Source: CAVPTL01 sp963708725
GTDB lineage: Bacteria; Actinomycetota; Thermoleophilia; Gaiellales; JAICJC01
Direction: 5' to 3'
DNA: 64,000 nucleotides
Assembly: GCA_963708725.1 (NCBI GenBank)
Contig: CAVPTL010000008.1
Location: forward strand, 62,001 to 126,000
Position 1 is the first letter of the stretch. The number at the start of each line of letters is the position of its first letter. The notes beneath the pieces were generated by a model, which saw only the letters and a list, made by a program, of their open reading frames with translations, ran no database searches and was not told the origin of the DNA. Positions 16,699-25,978 of the stretch are shown one piece after another. The position numbers and the translations under genes are program-made.

Positions 16699-17492
16699 CG
16701 GGACGGCTCCTCGGGTGCGGCCAGCAGTCCCTCGCCGTTGAGGCGCGCCACGCACCGCTCACGCAGCCACGCGGCGGTCTGACGCTCGGTCGACGGGCTC
16801 GCCACCCAAACACCAATGCTGTAGACCGCGCCGTCGACCCCGACCTCGGCGACACTGACCACGGGACCGGGGCGATCCTCCATCCGTCCAGGCGCCGCTG
16901 CAGCCTGCTCGACCAGCAGCTCGCGCACGCGCGCAGGATCAGCGGTCACGGGCACGGTCACGCGCACGCTCGCGAGGCTCGTCGGGTCAATAATCGTATT
17001 GTTCGTCACTATCGAGTTGGCCAAATCTTCGTTGGGTATCAGGATTCGACGGTTGTCGGTTGTTCTCAGCCGGGTGTAGCTGAGGCCGATGTCCTCGACG
17101 ATTCCTTCCACGCTTTCGACCGAAACCTGGTCACCCAGCCGAATGGGCTGGTTGATCGCGATCATCACACCCGCAACGAAGTTTGCCAGAGTCGACTTCG
17201 CGGCGAAACCAAGTACCAATCCGAGTACGGCCGAGGATGCCAGCACCGCCTTGGCTGCGTCGGCCGTGCGCGAGTCGGTCAGAAGCACGATCATCAGCGC
17301 GACGAAGATGATCACCGCCACCGCGACCCGCCTCAGCAGGCGCACGCGGGTGCGCAACATGGGCTGGTCTCCAGCAGGCAGACGAGCGACCATGCGCTCG
17401 CCCGTGCGCGAAAGCACCGTGTTCAGGATTACCACCACGATCAAGAGCACGGCGAAGCCCAGCCACAGATATTGCTCGGACTGTCTCACCAC
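16695..17492 (-). CDS. mscS: Small-conductance mechanosensitive channel (MscS family)
   Basis: A 265-residue channel with an N-terminal helix, a second at about 50-70 and the pore-lining TM3 region AVLGLVLGFAAKSTLANFVAG at about 90-110. The beta domain follows with NQPIRLGDQV and a RRILIPNEDLANSIVTN segment at about 150, the MscS hallmark. The length is close to E. coli MscS (286). It opens under membrane tension to release solutes, which fits the nearby trehalose genes. The GTG at 17492 follows GAGAAGG; GTG at 17489 is an alternative. It overlaps the penicillin-binding protein gene by 4 bp. Confidence 0.9.
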   Translation of the reverse strand: MVRQSEQYLWLGFAVLLIVVVILNTVLSRTGERMVARLPAGDQPMLRTRVRLLRRVAVAVIIFVALMIVLLTDSRTADAAKAVLASSAVLGLVLGFAAKSTLANFVAGVMIAINQPIRLGDQVSVESVEGIVEDIGLSYTRLRTTDNRRILIPNEDLANSIVTNNTIIDPTSLASVRVTVPVTADPARVRELLVEQAAAAPGRMEDRPGPVVSVAEVGVDGAVYSIGVWVASPSTERQTAAWLRERCVARLNGEGLLAAPEEPSR

Positions 17493-17588
17493 TGCCTTCT
17501 CACGTCGTGGATCACGCCCCTTCGAGTTCGCCGTCGCCGCACGCCCCCCTGCGCCGGCCCGGCCGGGGGCTCCTGCACCCCCTCAAAC

Positions 17589-17594
17589 TACAAT
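17589..17594 (+). promoter_or_regulatory. Candidate -10 element, leaderless-type
   Basis: TACAAT, 8 nt before the ATG at 17603, with no Shine-Dalgarno in the gap. It would start transcription of the lipoprotein-HAD-PLP-CAAX run at or next to the first codon. Confidence 0.55.
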
Positions 17595-17602
17595 CGCTCG
17601 CG

Positions 17603-18472
17603 ATGCCCCCTCCCACCTCGATCGCCGCAGCATTTGCGACGGTGGCACTCCTCGTGGTGGCCGGAGGCTGCGGTTTCAAATCAGAGCCCACCGGCGCCAT
17701 CAGCCCCGTACCCGTCACGGTCACCGACTCGACCGGCACCGCGATCACGCTCGACCAGGAGCCGACCCGGATCGTCTCGCTCGATCCGGGGATGACCGAG
17801 CTGCTGTTCGCCGTCGGTGCGGGCGATCACGTGGTCGGACGGGGAGCAGGCGACGTGGTTCCGGCCGCGGCCGCGGCGGTGCCCGTGGTCGCGCCAAACC
17901 CGGCCGCGATTCGAAAGCTGAAGCCCGACCTCGTGATCGCCGACGAGCACAGCGGCCCTGCGCTTCGGGCCGGGCTCGACGTGCCCGTGTACGTGGTCGA
18001 CGGTACGACCATCGGCGGCGCCGAGCGCGATCAGTTTGGGATCGGACTGCTCGCCGGCCGCGGAGCACAGGGTCGTGCGGTGGTCGACCGGGTGCGCGCC
18101 GCGCTCGGCCGAACGAGAGCGGCGACCTCCCGGTTTCGGCCGGTCAAGACCTACCTCGACCAGGGAGCGTTCGTGCCCCCCGGCCTGCTCGCCTCGCAGC
18201 TGATCGCCGCCGCGGGCGGCTCGGCGGTGACCGCGTCTTCCCCCGGCGAGCTGAAGCACGCCGCACCCGGTGTGTACCTGTCCGAGCAGGGCCTCGGCAC
18301 GCCACCCAGAGAGGTACGAAATCAGCCGGAGACGAAAGACCTGCCCGCCGCCAAGCGCGGGCGGGTGGTGACGATCCCGCCGTGGTGGGTCTCGACCGAC
18401 GGCCCCCGGCTGGCGGACGCTGTCAGACATCTGGCCTCCGTGCTGCACCCACAGCCCGGCGCCGGCCAGTGA
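17603..18472 (+). CDS. Periplasmic-binding-protein-like lipoprotein (BtuF/FecB type)
   Basis: A 289-residue exported lipoprotein: hydrophobic signal at about residues 8-22 ending VVAGGC, whose cysteine would be lipidated. The mature part has the BtuF/FecB-type layout: PTRIVSLDPGMTELLFAVGAGDHVVGR at about 50-75, PNPAAIRKLKPDLVIAD at about 95-110, and a C-terminal lobe with IPPWWVSTDGPRLADAVRHLA. Such proteins bind cobalamin, haem or ferric siderophores. No permease or ATPase of that importer type is next to it, so the ligand is unknown. It is followed by a HAD gene overlapping by GTGA. Confidence 0.8.
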   Translation: MPPPTSIAAAFATVALLVVAGGCGFKSEPTGAISPVPVTVTDSTGTAITLDQEPTRIVSLDPGMTELLFAVGAGDHVVGRGAGDVVPAAAAAVPVVAPNPAAIRKLKPDLVIADEHSGPALRAGLDVPVYVVDGTTIGGAERDQFGIGLLAGRGAQGRAVVDRVRAALGRTRAATSRFRPVKTYLDQGAFVPPGLLASQLIAAAGGSAVTASSPGELKHAAPGVYLSEQGLGTPPREVRNQPETKDLPAAKRGRVVTIPPWWVSTDGPRLADAVRHLASVLHPQPGAGQ

Positions 18473-19155
18473 CCGCCGAACGCCGCTACGACGCGCTGCT
18501 GCTGGACGCCTTCGGGACACTGATCACCGTCGATGCCCCGGCCGAGCGGCTCGCCCAGGCGGTGACCGAAGCGCTCGCAATCGAGGTCACGATCGACGAC
18601 GCCCTGCGCGCATTCACCGCCGAGGTCGCCTACTACGCCGAGCGTTGCCACCTCGGCCGCGATCGGGAGAGCCTCGATGCGCTCCACGACGAGTGCGCAG
18701 CGATCGTGATCGAGGAGCTGGGCATCGACCTCGAGCCCCGCCGAGCGGTAGAGCTGCTGGGCCACGCAATCCACTACCGCGCCTACGCCGACACCGCGCC
18801 GCTCTTGAACGGCGTGGCAGCGGCCGGGATCCCGGTCGCGATCGTGTCCAACGCCGACTACACGCTGCCCGCCATGCTGGCCCAGGCCGGCGTGGAGATC
18901 GACGCCGGACAGGTGTTCAGCTCGGCGCTCACCGGCTCCAGCAAGCCCGACCCGGTGATCTTTGAGCGAGCGCTCACCCACCTCGGCGTGCCGGCCGCAA
19001 GAGCCCTGCACGTCGGGGATACGCCTGGCGCCGATGCCGCCGGCGCGGAGGGGCTGGGAATCGACGTGCGCATCATCGATCGTGACGGCGCGTACGCTTC
19101 GGAGCGTGCCGACACCGTCGCATCACTGACCGAGATCCTGGAGTTGATCGCCTGA
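18469..19155 (+). CDS. HAD-superfamily hydrolase
   Basis: A 228-residue subfamily IA HAD protein. Motif I is LLLDAFGTL (nucleophile Asp; the usual second Asp is Phe, as in haloacid-dehalogenase-like and some nucleotidase members), motif II is IVSNAD at about 120, motif III the Lys in SSKPDP, and motif IV HVGDTPGADAAGA. A helical cap lies between motifs I and II. The substrate cannot be told. The GTG start at 18469 overlaps the lipoprotein stop (GTGA), and its stop overlaps the next start (CTGA). Confidence 0.88.
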   Translation: MTAERRYDALLLDAFGTLITVDAPAERLAQAVTEALAIEVTIDDALRAFTAEVAYYAERCHLGRDRESLDALHDECAAIVIEELGIDLEPRRAVELLGHAIHYRAYADTAPLLNGVAAAGIPVAIVSNADYTLPAMLAQAGVEIDAGQVFSSALTGSSKPDPVIFERALTHLGVPAARALHVGDTPGADAAGAEGLGIDVRIIDRDGAYASERADTVASLTEILELIA

Positions 19156-20318
19156 CACCGCACAAGCCAGCCACCACCGCCGTCCACGCCGGCCGAAGCA
19201 GCCAGGGCGACGAGATTCCAACCGTGCCGGTCGTGACTCCGGTGCATCGTGAGGCGATGACCGAGTTCGGCTCGGCCCAGGAGTTCTCCGAGGTGATGGC
19301 CGACTCGGGCCGCGGCTATCTCTACAGCCGGATCCGGTCCCCCAACACCGACGAGCTGGCGACCGTCGTTGCCGAACTCGAGGGAGCCGACTCAGGCCAC
19401 TGCTTCGCCTCGGGCATGGCGGCGATCTCCGCCGGGCTCGACCTGCTCGCTCCGGCCGGCACGCGCGTGGTCGCGCCGCGCCAGCTGTATGGGCAGGTGT
19501 ACGCGGTGCTGCGAAGCCGGGGTGACACCACGTTTTGCGACGTTGCCGACCTCGACGGGATTGCCCGCGCCCTCGACGGATCGGCGGCGCTCCTGTACGT
19601 CGAGACGGTGGCCAATCCCCAGATCGACGTGGCCGATCTGCCCGCGCTGGGGCAGATCGCCCGCGACGCCGGTGCCGACATGCTGGTCGACAACACCGTC
19701 GCGACACCCCTGGGATGCCGGCCGCTGGATCACGGCGCCACTCTGGTGGCACACTCCGCGACCAAGTATCTCAACGGCCACTCCGACGCACTCGCAGGGG
19801 TGCTCGTCGGCGACTCGACGCGAATGCGCGCGATTGCCGCCGCCGCCCTCGACCGGGGCGCGACGCTCTCGCCTGACAGCGCCTACCTCGTGCGTCGCGG
19901 CGTGCGCACGCTTGCTCTGCGGCTCGAGCGGGCAACCGCCAACGCCACCGCGATCGCCCACATGCTGGAACAGCACCCACAGGTCGACAGGGTGCGCTAC
20001 CCCGGCCTCGAATCCGACCGCTCCTACGCGGTGGCTCAGCGCGTGCTGTCGCTTCCTGGGGGGCTTCTGTCGTTCGACGTCGCCGGTGGGGCGGACGCCG
20101 CCGCCCGAACCATGGACGCCTGCCGGTTGTGCCTGCGGGCAACCAGCCTCGGCGGCGTCGAGACCACGGTGTCGCACCCGGCCTCCACCAGTCACCGCCA
20201 GCTGAGCGAGGCCGAACTCGCCGCCGCCGACCTGACTCCGGGGACATTGCGACTCTCGGTCGGGATCGAGGACGAAGCCGACCTGATCTCGGATCTGGAC
20301 GCGGCGCTGCGCGCGTGA
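19152..20318 (+). CDS. Cys/Met-metabolism PLP enzyme (cystathionine gamma-synthase/lyase type)
   Basis: Fold-type I PLP enzyme. The Schiff-base lysine is in AHSATKYLNGHSD, the PLP contacts are SGMAAISAGL and VDNTVATPLG, and SLGGVETTVSHPAS near the C-terminus binds substrate carboxylate. Homologues begin with TxAVHAG; here that segment (TTAVHAGRSSQGDE) lies upstream of the first GTG at 19224. The only in-frame start-like codon giving the complete N-terminus is CTG at 19152, which overlaps the HAD stop as CTGA and gives 388 residues, the normal length. Cystathionine gamma-synthase, gamma-lyase and methionine gamma-lyase cannot be separated by eye. Confidence 0.85.
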   Translation: MTPHKPATTAVHAGRSSQGDEIPTVPVVTPVHREAMTEFGSAQEFSEVMADSGRGYLYSRIRSPNTDELATVVAELEGADSGHCFASGMAAISAGLDLLAPAGTRVVAPRQLYGQVYAVLRSRGDTTFCDVADLDGIARALDGSAALLYVETVANPQIDVADLPALGQIARDAGADMLVDNTVATPLGCRPLDHGATLVAHSATKYLNGHSDALAGVLVGDSTRMRAIAAAALDRGATLSPDSAYLVRRGVRTLALRLERATANATAIAHMLEQHPQVDRVRYPGLESDRSYAVAQRVLSLPGGLLSFDVAGGADAAARTMDACRLCLRATSLGGVETTVSHPASTSHRQLSEAELAAADLTPGTLRLSVGIEDEADLISDLDAALRA

Positions 20319-20980
20319 TCGCACCGCACCGCTCTCGCGTCTCGGCGTGGTGGCTGCTCGGCCCGGCCATCCTGTTTGGGACGAACTTCATCGCCTCGGC
20401 GATCACCAGCCCCTCGCCCGACAAGAACCTGGTCTACAACATCTCGGCGATCGTGGTGACGGCGGTCGTAGACCTGCTCCTGATCGCCTACGTCGTGTTC
20501 GCAGTGAAGATGTCCAGGGCGCCGGTCGCCGAGACGCTGGCGATGCGACGCACCCCGCTGCGGCGGGCGATCGGCCTGAGTGTCCTGGCCCTGGTGGCGT
20601 TGATCGTGCTCGACAAGCTGGTGGATCCGATCACCCACGCCAGCAAGAAGCAGGGCATCGCCCCCGACCACACGCCCGTGAACACGCACCAGTGGATCGC
20701 GCTGGCCATCGCCGGAGTCGCACTCGTGATCATCGCCCCGGTGGCCGAGGAGATCATGTTTCGCGGACTCTCGTGGGACGTGATGGGCCGTTGGGCACTG
20801 CCGGGAACCGCGGCGTTCTGGGCGATCGCCCACGGCCTGCCCGCGTTGCTCCTACCCGTATTTCTGGCCGGGCTGATAATCGGTGAGGTGCGCCGCCGCA
20901 CCGACTCACTGTGGCCCGGAATGGGCGTCCACATGGTCACCAATGCGATCGCGCTTTTGATCGCCCTGCTGACGGCTTGA
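20315..20980 (+). CDS. CPBP-family (CAAX/Rce1-like) intramembrane metalloprotease
   Basis: A 221-residue protein with about six or seven membrane helices. The CPBP active-site motifs are seen: EEIMFRG at about residue 150, the histidine in IAHGLPALLL at about 170-175, and HMVTNAIAL near the C-terminus. Bacterial members act in protease, bacteriocin-immunity or unknown roles. The GTG start overlaps the preceding PLP-enzyme stop (GTGA), so it is probably translationally coupled although the functional link is not clear. Confidence 0.88.
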   Translation: MIAPHRSRVSAWWLLGPAILFGTNFIASAITSPSPDKNLVYNISAIVVTAVVDLLLIAYVVFAVKMSRAPVAETLAMRRTPLRRAIGLSVLALVALIVLDKLVDPITHASKKQGIAPDHTPVNTHQWIALAIAGVALVIIAPVAEEIMFRGLSWDVMGRWALPGTAAFWAIAHGLPALLLPVFLAGLIIGEVRRRTDSLWPGMGVHMVTNAIALLIALLTA

Positions 20981-20994
20981 CGAGTTTGTCCCTT

Positions 20995-21000
20995 TAGACT
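20995..21000 (+). promoter_or_regulatory. Candidate -10 element before the chorismate mutase gene
   Basis: TAGACT, 8 nt before the ATG at 21009, in the 28-bp gap after the CPBP stop. No Shine-Dalgarno is visible in the gap. Confidence 0.5.
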
Positions 21001-21008
21001 GCTGGGCA

Positions 21009-21308
21009 ATGGATCAAGCCGATGACCCCGCAGTCACCGAGTTTCGGTCGCAGATCACCGCCACCGACGAGCGGCTGGTGGCGCTCGTGAACGCCCGCAT
21101 CGAACTGGTCGCCGGCCTGCACGCGCACAAGCGCGACCGCGGCTACACGACCTTCGATCCCGATCGCGAGCGGCTGCTTCTCGAACATCTCGGGGAGGTG
21201 AGTGACGGGCCACTCTCGAACGAGGGACTGCGCAAGCTGTACGCAACGGTGATCGAGCTTTGTACATCCGAGGCCCGACTCCTCAACAACGACTCCAGGG
21301 AGGCCTGA
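21009..21308 (+). CDS. AroQ-type chorismate mutase
   Basis: A 99-residue all-helical protein with the AroQ pattern: FRSQITATDERLVALVNARIELV (helix 1 with catalytic Arg), HKRDRGYTTFDPDRERLLLEHL (catalytic Lys and Arg) and GPLSNEGLRKLYATVIELC. It would convert chorismate to prephenate for Phe/Tyr synthesis. It is a free-standing single domain. Its stop overlaps the next ATG by one base (TGATG), although the downstream ABC exporter has no evident functional link. Confidence 0.88.
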   Translation: MDQADDPAVTEFRSQITATDERLVALVNARIELVAGLHAHKRDRGYTTFDPDRERLLLEHLGEVSDGPLSNEGLRKLYATVIELCTSEARLLNNDSREA

Positions 21309-22069
21309 TGGGCACGCCAGCCTCACCGGTTGAGACCACAAGTACATCCGTCATCAGCGCGGTGGAGGTGCACCGCCGCTACGGCATGGGCGATGCCTCG
21401 GTGGATGCGCTGCGGGGCGTGAGCCTCGAGATCCCGACCGGTCAGTTCGCCGCGGTGATGGGACCGTCAGGTTCGGGCAAGTCCACGCTGATGCACATCC
21501 TCGCGGGACTCGACAAGCCCACCGCCGGCACGGTGACCATCGCGGGACAGGACATCGCCAACCTCAACGACAACGGGTTGACGCTGCTTCGCCGCGAGCA
21601 CATCGGCTTCATCTTCCAGTTCTTCAACCTGCTGCCGATGTTGACCGCCGAGGAGAACATCCTGCTGCCGTTGCGCTTGGCGGGCGAGCAGGTCGACAGC
21701 GCCTGGGCCGACGAGATCATCGAAAAGGTCGGGTTGGGCGACCGGCGAAAGCACCGCCCCGCCGAGCTCTCTGGTGGCCAGCAGCAGCGGGTCGCCATCG
21801 CCCGCGCACTGGCAGGCCGGCCGACGGTGATGTTCGCCGACGAGCCGACCGGTAACCTCGACTCCCAGACCAGCGCCGAGATTCTCGATCTGCTGCGCGA
21901 CATGGTCACGACGTATGGCCAGACCACGGTGATGGTCACCCACGACGCCAACGCCGCGGCGATGGCCGACCGGGTGCTGTTCCTGGCCGACGGCCAGATC
22001 GTGCGTGACCAGGGCCGGTCAGAACCGGCCGCCGTTCTGGCGGCAATGTCGGAGGTCAGCGCGCTGTGA
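21308..22069 (+). CDS. ABC transporter ATP-binding protein (LolD/MacB type)
   Basis: A 253-residue ATPase: Walker A GPSGSGKST at about residue 53, Q-loop FQFFNLLPMLTAEEN, signature LSGGQQQRVAIARAL, Walker B VMFADEPTGNLD and switch histidine VTHD. The FQFFNLLP segment and Lol/Mac-type layout fit the FtsX-type permease that follows with a GTGA overlap. A GGGAGG sits about 6 nt before the ATG. Such pairs export lipids, antibiotics or peptides, or control cell-wall hydrolases; the substrate is unknown. Confidence 0.93.
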   Translation: MGTPASPVETTSTSVISAVEVHRRYGMGDASVDALRGVSLEIPTGQFAAVMGPSGSGKSTLMHILAGLDKPTAGTVTIAGQDIANLNDNGLTLLRREHIGFIFQFFNLLPMLTAEENILLPLRLAGEQVDSAWADEIIEKVGLGDRRKHRPAELSGGQQQRVAIARALAGRPTVMFADEPTGNLDSQTSAEILDLLRDMVTTYGQTTVMVTHDANAAAMADRVLFLADGQIVRDQGRSEPAAVLAAMSEVSAL

Positions 22070-24879
22070 TGCAGGTGGCCCTCCGTGGGCTGTGGGGCCG
22101 GAAGCTCCGCACTGCGCTGACGGCGCTCAGCATCATCCTGGGCACGTCGATGATCACCGGAACGTTCATCCTCCGGGAGCAGATCAACAGCGCCTTCTCG
22201 TCGATCTTCCACGAGAGCAACAAGGGCATCGACGTCGTGCTCTCCAAAAAGACGGTGTTCACCTCCGACAACGGTGCAACCGCCGGGCCACTGCCCCAAT
22301 CGGTGATCGGCCAGGCGAGGGCGGTTGACGGCGTAAAGCGGTCGGAGGGCCAGATCCAGGCCACCGGCTCGATCGTTGTCAACGGCAAGTACGTGACCGG
22401 CAGCGGCGGGGCGCCGAATCTGGTGTTCTCGTACGTGACCGAGCCGTTTTCGAACTCGCAGTTCTCCAGCGGCGGCCCACCGTCCGAGGGAACCGTCGCG
22501 GTCAACCAGAAGCTCGCCGACGATCAGCACCTCAAGGTCGGCCAGCATGTCGAGATCGCCACCGACAAGGGCGTGGCGCCGGTCACGATCTCAGGCATCT
22601 TCAAGCTCGCCGGAGTGTCATCCATCGGTGGAGCGACCCTGGTCGTGCCCACGTTCAGAGACGCCCAGCGGTGGTTTGACCGGATCGGCAAGACATCGGT
22701 GGTGTACCTCCAGGCCGATCCCGGCATCACCCCGACCGAGTTGAAGAAACGGGTCGAGGCGGGAGTGCCGAGCTACGTCAAAGTGCAGACCGGCCAGGAG
22801 AACGCCGACCAGCAGACCAGCGACGTCGAGAGCTCGACGAACTTCCTCACCTACGCCCTGCTCGCCTTTGCGGGCGCCGCGGTGTTCGTTGGCCTCTTCA
22901 TCATCTTCAACACCTACTCGATCACCGTCGCCCAGCGGATCCGGGAGTTCGCGATGCTGCGCACGCTGGGCGCCAGTCGCAACCAGGTGCTGCGCTCGGT
23001 GCTGATCGAGGCCGCACTGATGGGATTGGTTGCTTCGCTGCTGGGGATCGGTTTCGGAATCCTGCTCGCCGTGGGCTTGAACGCACTGTTCACCGCTGTC
23101 GGCGTCGACCTCCCGACCGCACCGCTGGCGGTGCCGCTACTGACGAGCGTGCTGCTCCCGCTCGCAGTCGGGATCGGTGCCGCGCTGATCGCATCCATCG
23201 CCCCCGCGATTCGAGCGACCCGGGTGCCGCCGATCGCGGCGCTGCGCGAGGGTTTCGTGCTCCCGCCTGGACGGCTTTCGCCTTACACGCCGTATATCGG
23301 CGGAGCCGCGGCGCTGATCGGTGTCGGACTGATCGCCTACGCGATCCGAGCGGGCGGCGGCGGAAGCCGCGTGCTGCTGACGATGGCCGCCGGCGCGGTG
23401 ATCGCCTTCCTTGGGGTTGCCATGCTCTCGCGGATCCTGATCTCGCCACTCGCGGCGGTGCTCGGGATCGTGCTCGAGGCGCTGCTTCGGTTCTGGCGAT
23501 TCCTGGGACGGGTTCGCGACCGTATCCCGCTGCTGGGACGGCTGCTGCGCCGCGTCGGTTACGGGCTCACGCTCGGGTGTGTATGGGTCGGCGCGATCAC
23601 GCTTCTGATCATCTTCGCCATCCTGACCGGAACCAGCGCGAGCACCGGCGGGCTGATCGGCGCGGCCATCGTGCTCGTGATCGGCGGAGCACTGGCCACC
23701 TTCCTGCTGATCCGTCGGCCGCGCGAGTGGCCGTGGGACCCGTCCTCGCCCACCTCGGGCCGGCTGGCACGCGAGAACACTGCTCGTAATCCCGGGCGCA
23801 CCGCGGTCACCGCCGCGGCGCTCATGATCGGGGTCGCACTGATCGTGTTCGTCGCGACCTTCGTCAACGGATTCAAGGACTCGTTCCTGGGTGCAATCGA
23901 CCGCTCGATCACGAGCGACCTGATCGTGCAGGGGCAGAACTTCGGTTCGGTGCCGACCGCGGCGGTCGACGCTGCGAACAAGGTTCCGGGCGTCCGTACG
24001 GCTTCTGGCCTGCAGTTCACCCAGGCCAAGATCAACCACGGGGGTACCGACACCGTCAACGGCGTGAATCCGCAGACCTTCCCCGAGGTGTATCGCTTCG
24101 ACTGGCTGAACGGCGGCACCAACGCCCTGCTCCACAATCTCGGCCCCAGGCAGGCACTGATCGAGGAGCAGTTCGCCAAGTCACACGACCTCAGCACCGG
24201 CGACAAGTTCCTGCTCACGAGCATCGACGGCAACAAGCTGCACCTGACGGTGGCCGGCGAGTACAAGGATCCAAACCTGATGACCGGACTGATCATCACG
24301 ACCCCCACGTTCGACCGGTTCTCGCCCGGCAACAAGGATCCGGGAATCGTCTTGATCGAGTTCGATCAGGGGCCGCAGGGTGCGCACGCCCAAAAGGCGA
24401 TCACCCAGGCGCTGAAATCGTTCCCCGGCGTGAAGGTGCAGACCAACGCCGAATACAAGAAGAGTGCCGAGGACTTCGTCAACGGCCTGCTCCAGTTCCT
24501 CTACGTGCTTTTGGCGATGTGCCTGATCATCTCGCTGATCGGGATCGTCAACACGCTGGCACTCTCGGTGTTCGAGCGAACGCGGGAGATCGGCACGCTG
24601 CGTGCGGTCGGCATGACCAGACGCCAGCTGCGGCGGGTGATCCGGTATGAGTCGACGATCACCGCGATCATCGGCGGGTTGTTCGGGATCGTCGTGGGGC
24701 TGCTGTTCGGCTGGATCGTCGCCCAGGGACTGGCCGACCAGGGGCTGGTGTTCGTCGTCCCCTACAGCCAGCTCTTCACGTTCTTGATTGTCGCGATGGT
24801 GTTCGGGGTGCTGGCCGCGATCCTGCCCGCCCGCCGCGCCGCCAAGCTGAACGTCCTGGAAGCCCTCCAGTACGAGTAG
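22066..24879 (+). CDS. ABC transporter permease with two FtsX domains
   Basis: A 937-residue permease. TM1 is at the N-terminus (RTALTALSIILGTSMITGTF), a large exterior MacB-type domain follows, then the first FtsX domain (about 270-400, with REFAMLRTLGASRNQVLR). Further helices at about 410-560 lead to a second exterior domain, and the last FtsX domain (about 810-930) has TREIGTLRAVGMTRRQLRR and ends NVLEALQYE. This eight-to-ten-helix double arrangement is common in actinobacterial FtsX-type exporters. The start GTG overlaps the ATPase stop. Palindrome copy 2 begins 2 bp after the TAG stop. Confidence 0.93.
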   Translation: MMQVALRGLWGRKLRTALTALSIILGTSMITGTFILREQINSAFSSIFHESNKGIDVVLSKKTVFTSDNGATAGPLPQSVIGQARAVDGVKRSEGQIQATGSIVVNGKYVTGSGGAPNLVFSYVTEPFSNSQFSSGGPPSEGTVAVNQKLADDQHLKVGQHVEIATDKGVAPVTISGIFKLAGVSSIGGATLVVPTFRDAQRWFDRIGKTSVVYLQADPGITPTELKKRVEAGVPSYVKVQTGQENADQQTSDVESSTNFLTYALLAFAGAAVFVGLFIIFNTYSITVAQRIREFAMLRTLGASRNQVLRSVLIEAALMGLVASLLGIGFGILLAVGLNALFTAVGVDLPTAPLAVPLLTSVLLPLAVGIGAALIASIAPAIRATRVPPIAALREGFVLPPGRLSPYTPYIGGAAALIGVGLIAYAIRAGGGGSRVLLTMAAGAVIAFLGVAMLSRILISPLAAVLGIVLEALLRFWRFLGRVRDRIPLLGRLLRRVGYGLTLGCVWVGAITLLIIFAILTGTSASTGGLIGAAIVLVIGGALATFLLIRRPREWPWDPSSPTSGRLARENTARNPGRTAVTAAALMIGVALIVFVATFVNGFKDSFLGAIDRSITSDLIVQGQNFGSVPTAAVDAANKVPGVRTASGLQFTQAKINHGGTDTVNGVNPQTFPEVYRFDWLNGGTNALLHNLGPRQALIEEQFAKSHDLSTGDKFLLTSIDGNKLHLTVAGEYKDPNLMTGLIITTPTFDRFSPGNKDPGIVLIEFDQGPQGAHAQKAITQALKSFPGVKVQTNAEYKKSAEDFVNGLLQFLYVLLAMCLIISLIGIVNTLALSVFERTREIGTLRAVGMTRRQLRRVIRYESTITAIIGGLFGIVVGLLFGWIVAQGLADQGLVFVVPYSQLFTFLIVAMVFGVLAAILPARRAAKLNVLEALQYE

Positions 24880-24881
24880 CG

Positions 24882-24912
24882 TGAATAAATGGTGCCTGGC
24901 ACCATTTATTCA
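24882..24912. repeat. Dispersed 31-bp palindrome, copy 2
   Basis: Same arm as copy 1 with centre T and an extra outer G:C pair (24881-24913). It begins 2 bp after the stop of the ABC permease and lies 40 bp before the next gene on the same strand, so it could separate two transcription units. Here the permease has its own TAG and does not use the stop codons of the element. Confidence 0.95.
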
Positions 24913-24952
24913 CGAGGGGAGCCGTCTCGCGCGGTGAATACCATCCGCGAAC

Positions 24953-25975
24953 ATGATTTCCTGGCTTCAGCAGTTGTGGGACACGCTGACGGCCATCTCG
25001 CTGCCGATCCTGATCCTGGGGATCGTGCTGCAGACGGCCCAGACGCTCCTGGTCGCGCTCGCGTGGCGCAACATCTTGAAGGGCGCCTATCCCGACTCGG
25101 AGGTCAAGTACCGCCCGATCATGGGGTACTACGCCGGCGGCAACGGCCTCAATGCGATCCTTCCGGCGTCGGCGGGCACGATCGCGATGCTTGGACTGTT
25201 CCGTTCGTATATCGCCAAATCGACGGTGGCCGGCGTGCTCGGGGCGACGTTCGTCGAGAACATCTTCTTCGGCATCATGGGCGTGATCGTGTACCTGTGG
25301 TTGTTCCTGGGCGTGGCCGGCTCATTCGACGTCAAGCTCGGCTGGTTCTCCGAACACGCGGGGCTCACGATCGTGATCATCGTGGCCGGCGCGCTTTTGA
25401 TCTTCATCGTCGGCCGGATCCTGTGGCACCGGTTCCAGAAAACCTGGGAGAACGCCAAGGAGGGCGCCGGGATCCTCAGCAACCGCAAGAAGTTCATGGT
25501 CGAGGTGGTCGGCGTCGAGGCGCTGTCATACGTCGCGCGGATGGGCGTGAACGCGACGTTCATGTACGCCTACAACATCCCGGTCTCGGTCACGAACGTG
25601 TTCTTGATCGTCGCGGCCGCGTCGATCTCCTCGACCGTGGCAGTCGCGCCGGGAGCCGTCGGCGCCCAGACCGCGCTCGCGCAGGTGGTGCTCGCCCCGG
25701 TCGCATCGCCGGCGGCCATCACCACCTACACCGTCGGGCAGGCCCTGATCACGACAGCCTGGAACGCGGTCTTTGGTCTGACCATGCTGGCGCGCACGAT
25801 CGGCTGGACCGACACCAAGGCGCTGATCCATTTCCGCAAGAAGAAGGACGCCGACGGCGCGGCCGTCGCGACCGCCGGGGCGGGTGATGTGGCCGGCGTA
25901 CCGGTGACCGCCGAGTCGCACCACGACCCCAATCGGCCACGCTGGCGCTTCCGCCGCCGCCGACACGAGCCGTAG
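24953..25975 (+). CDS. LPG-synthase-TM/UPF0104 family membrane protein
   Basis: A 340-residue integral membrane protein with about seven or eight helices and a charged C-terminal tail (KKKDADG... RRRRHEP). The layout, with NAILPASAGTIAMLGLFR near residue 65 and SSTVAVAPGAVGAQTALAQ near 225, fits the flippase-like membrane domain of lysylphosphatidylglycerol synthases found without the synthase domain. These proteins are thought to translocate lipids. It converges on, and ends 3 bp from, a second protein with the same type of domain at 25979. Confidence 0.78.
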   Translation: MISWLQQLWDTLTAISLPILILGIVLQTAQTLLVALAWRNILKGAYPDSEVKYRPIMGYYAGGNGLNAILPASAGTIAMLGLFRSYIAKSTVAGVLGATFVENIFFGIMGVIVYLWLFLGVAGSFDVKLGWFSEHAGLTIVIIVAGALLIFIVGRILWHRFQKTWENAKEGAGILSNRKKFMVEVVGVEALSYVARMGVNATFMYAYNIPVSVTNVFLIVAAASISSTVAVAPGAVGAQTALAQVVLAPVASPAAITTYTVGQALITTAWNAVFGLTMLARTIGWTDTKALIHFRKKKDADGAAVATAGAGDVAGVPVTAESHHDPNRPRWRFRRRRHEP

Positions 25976-25978
25976 CCG

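Noticed and set aside
24889..25887. Open frames that begin MVPGTIYS inside the palindromes
   Set aside because: The arm contains ATGGTG on both strands, so each copy creates the same false start. The frames run out of phase through real genes.
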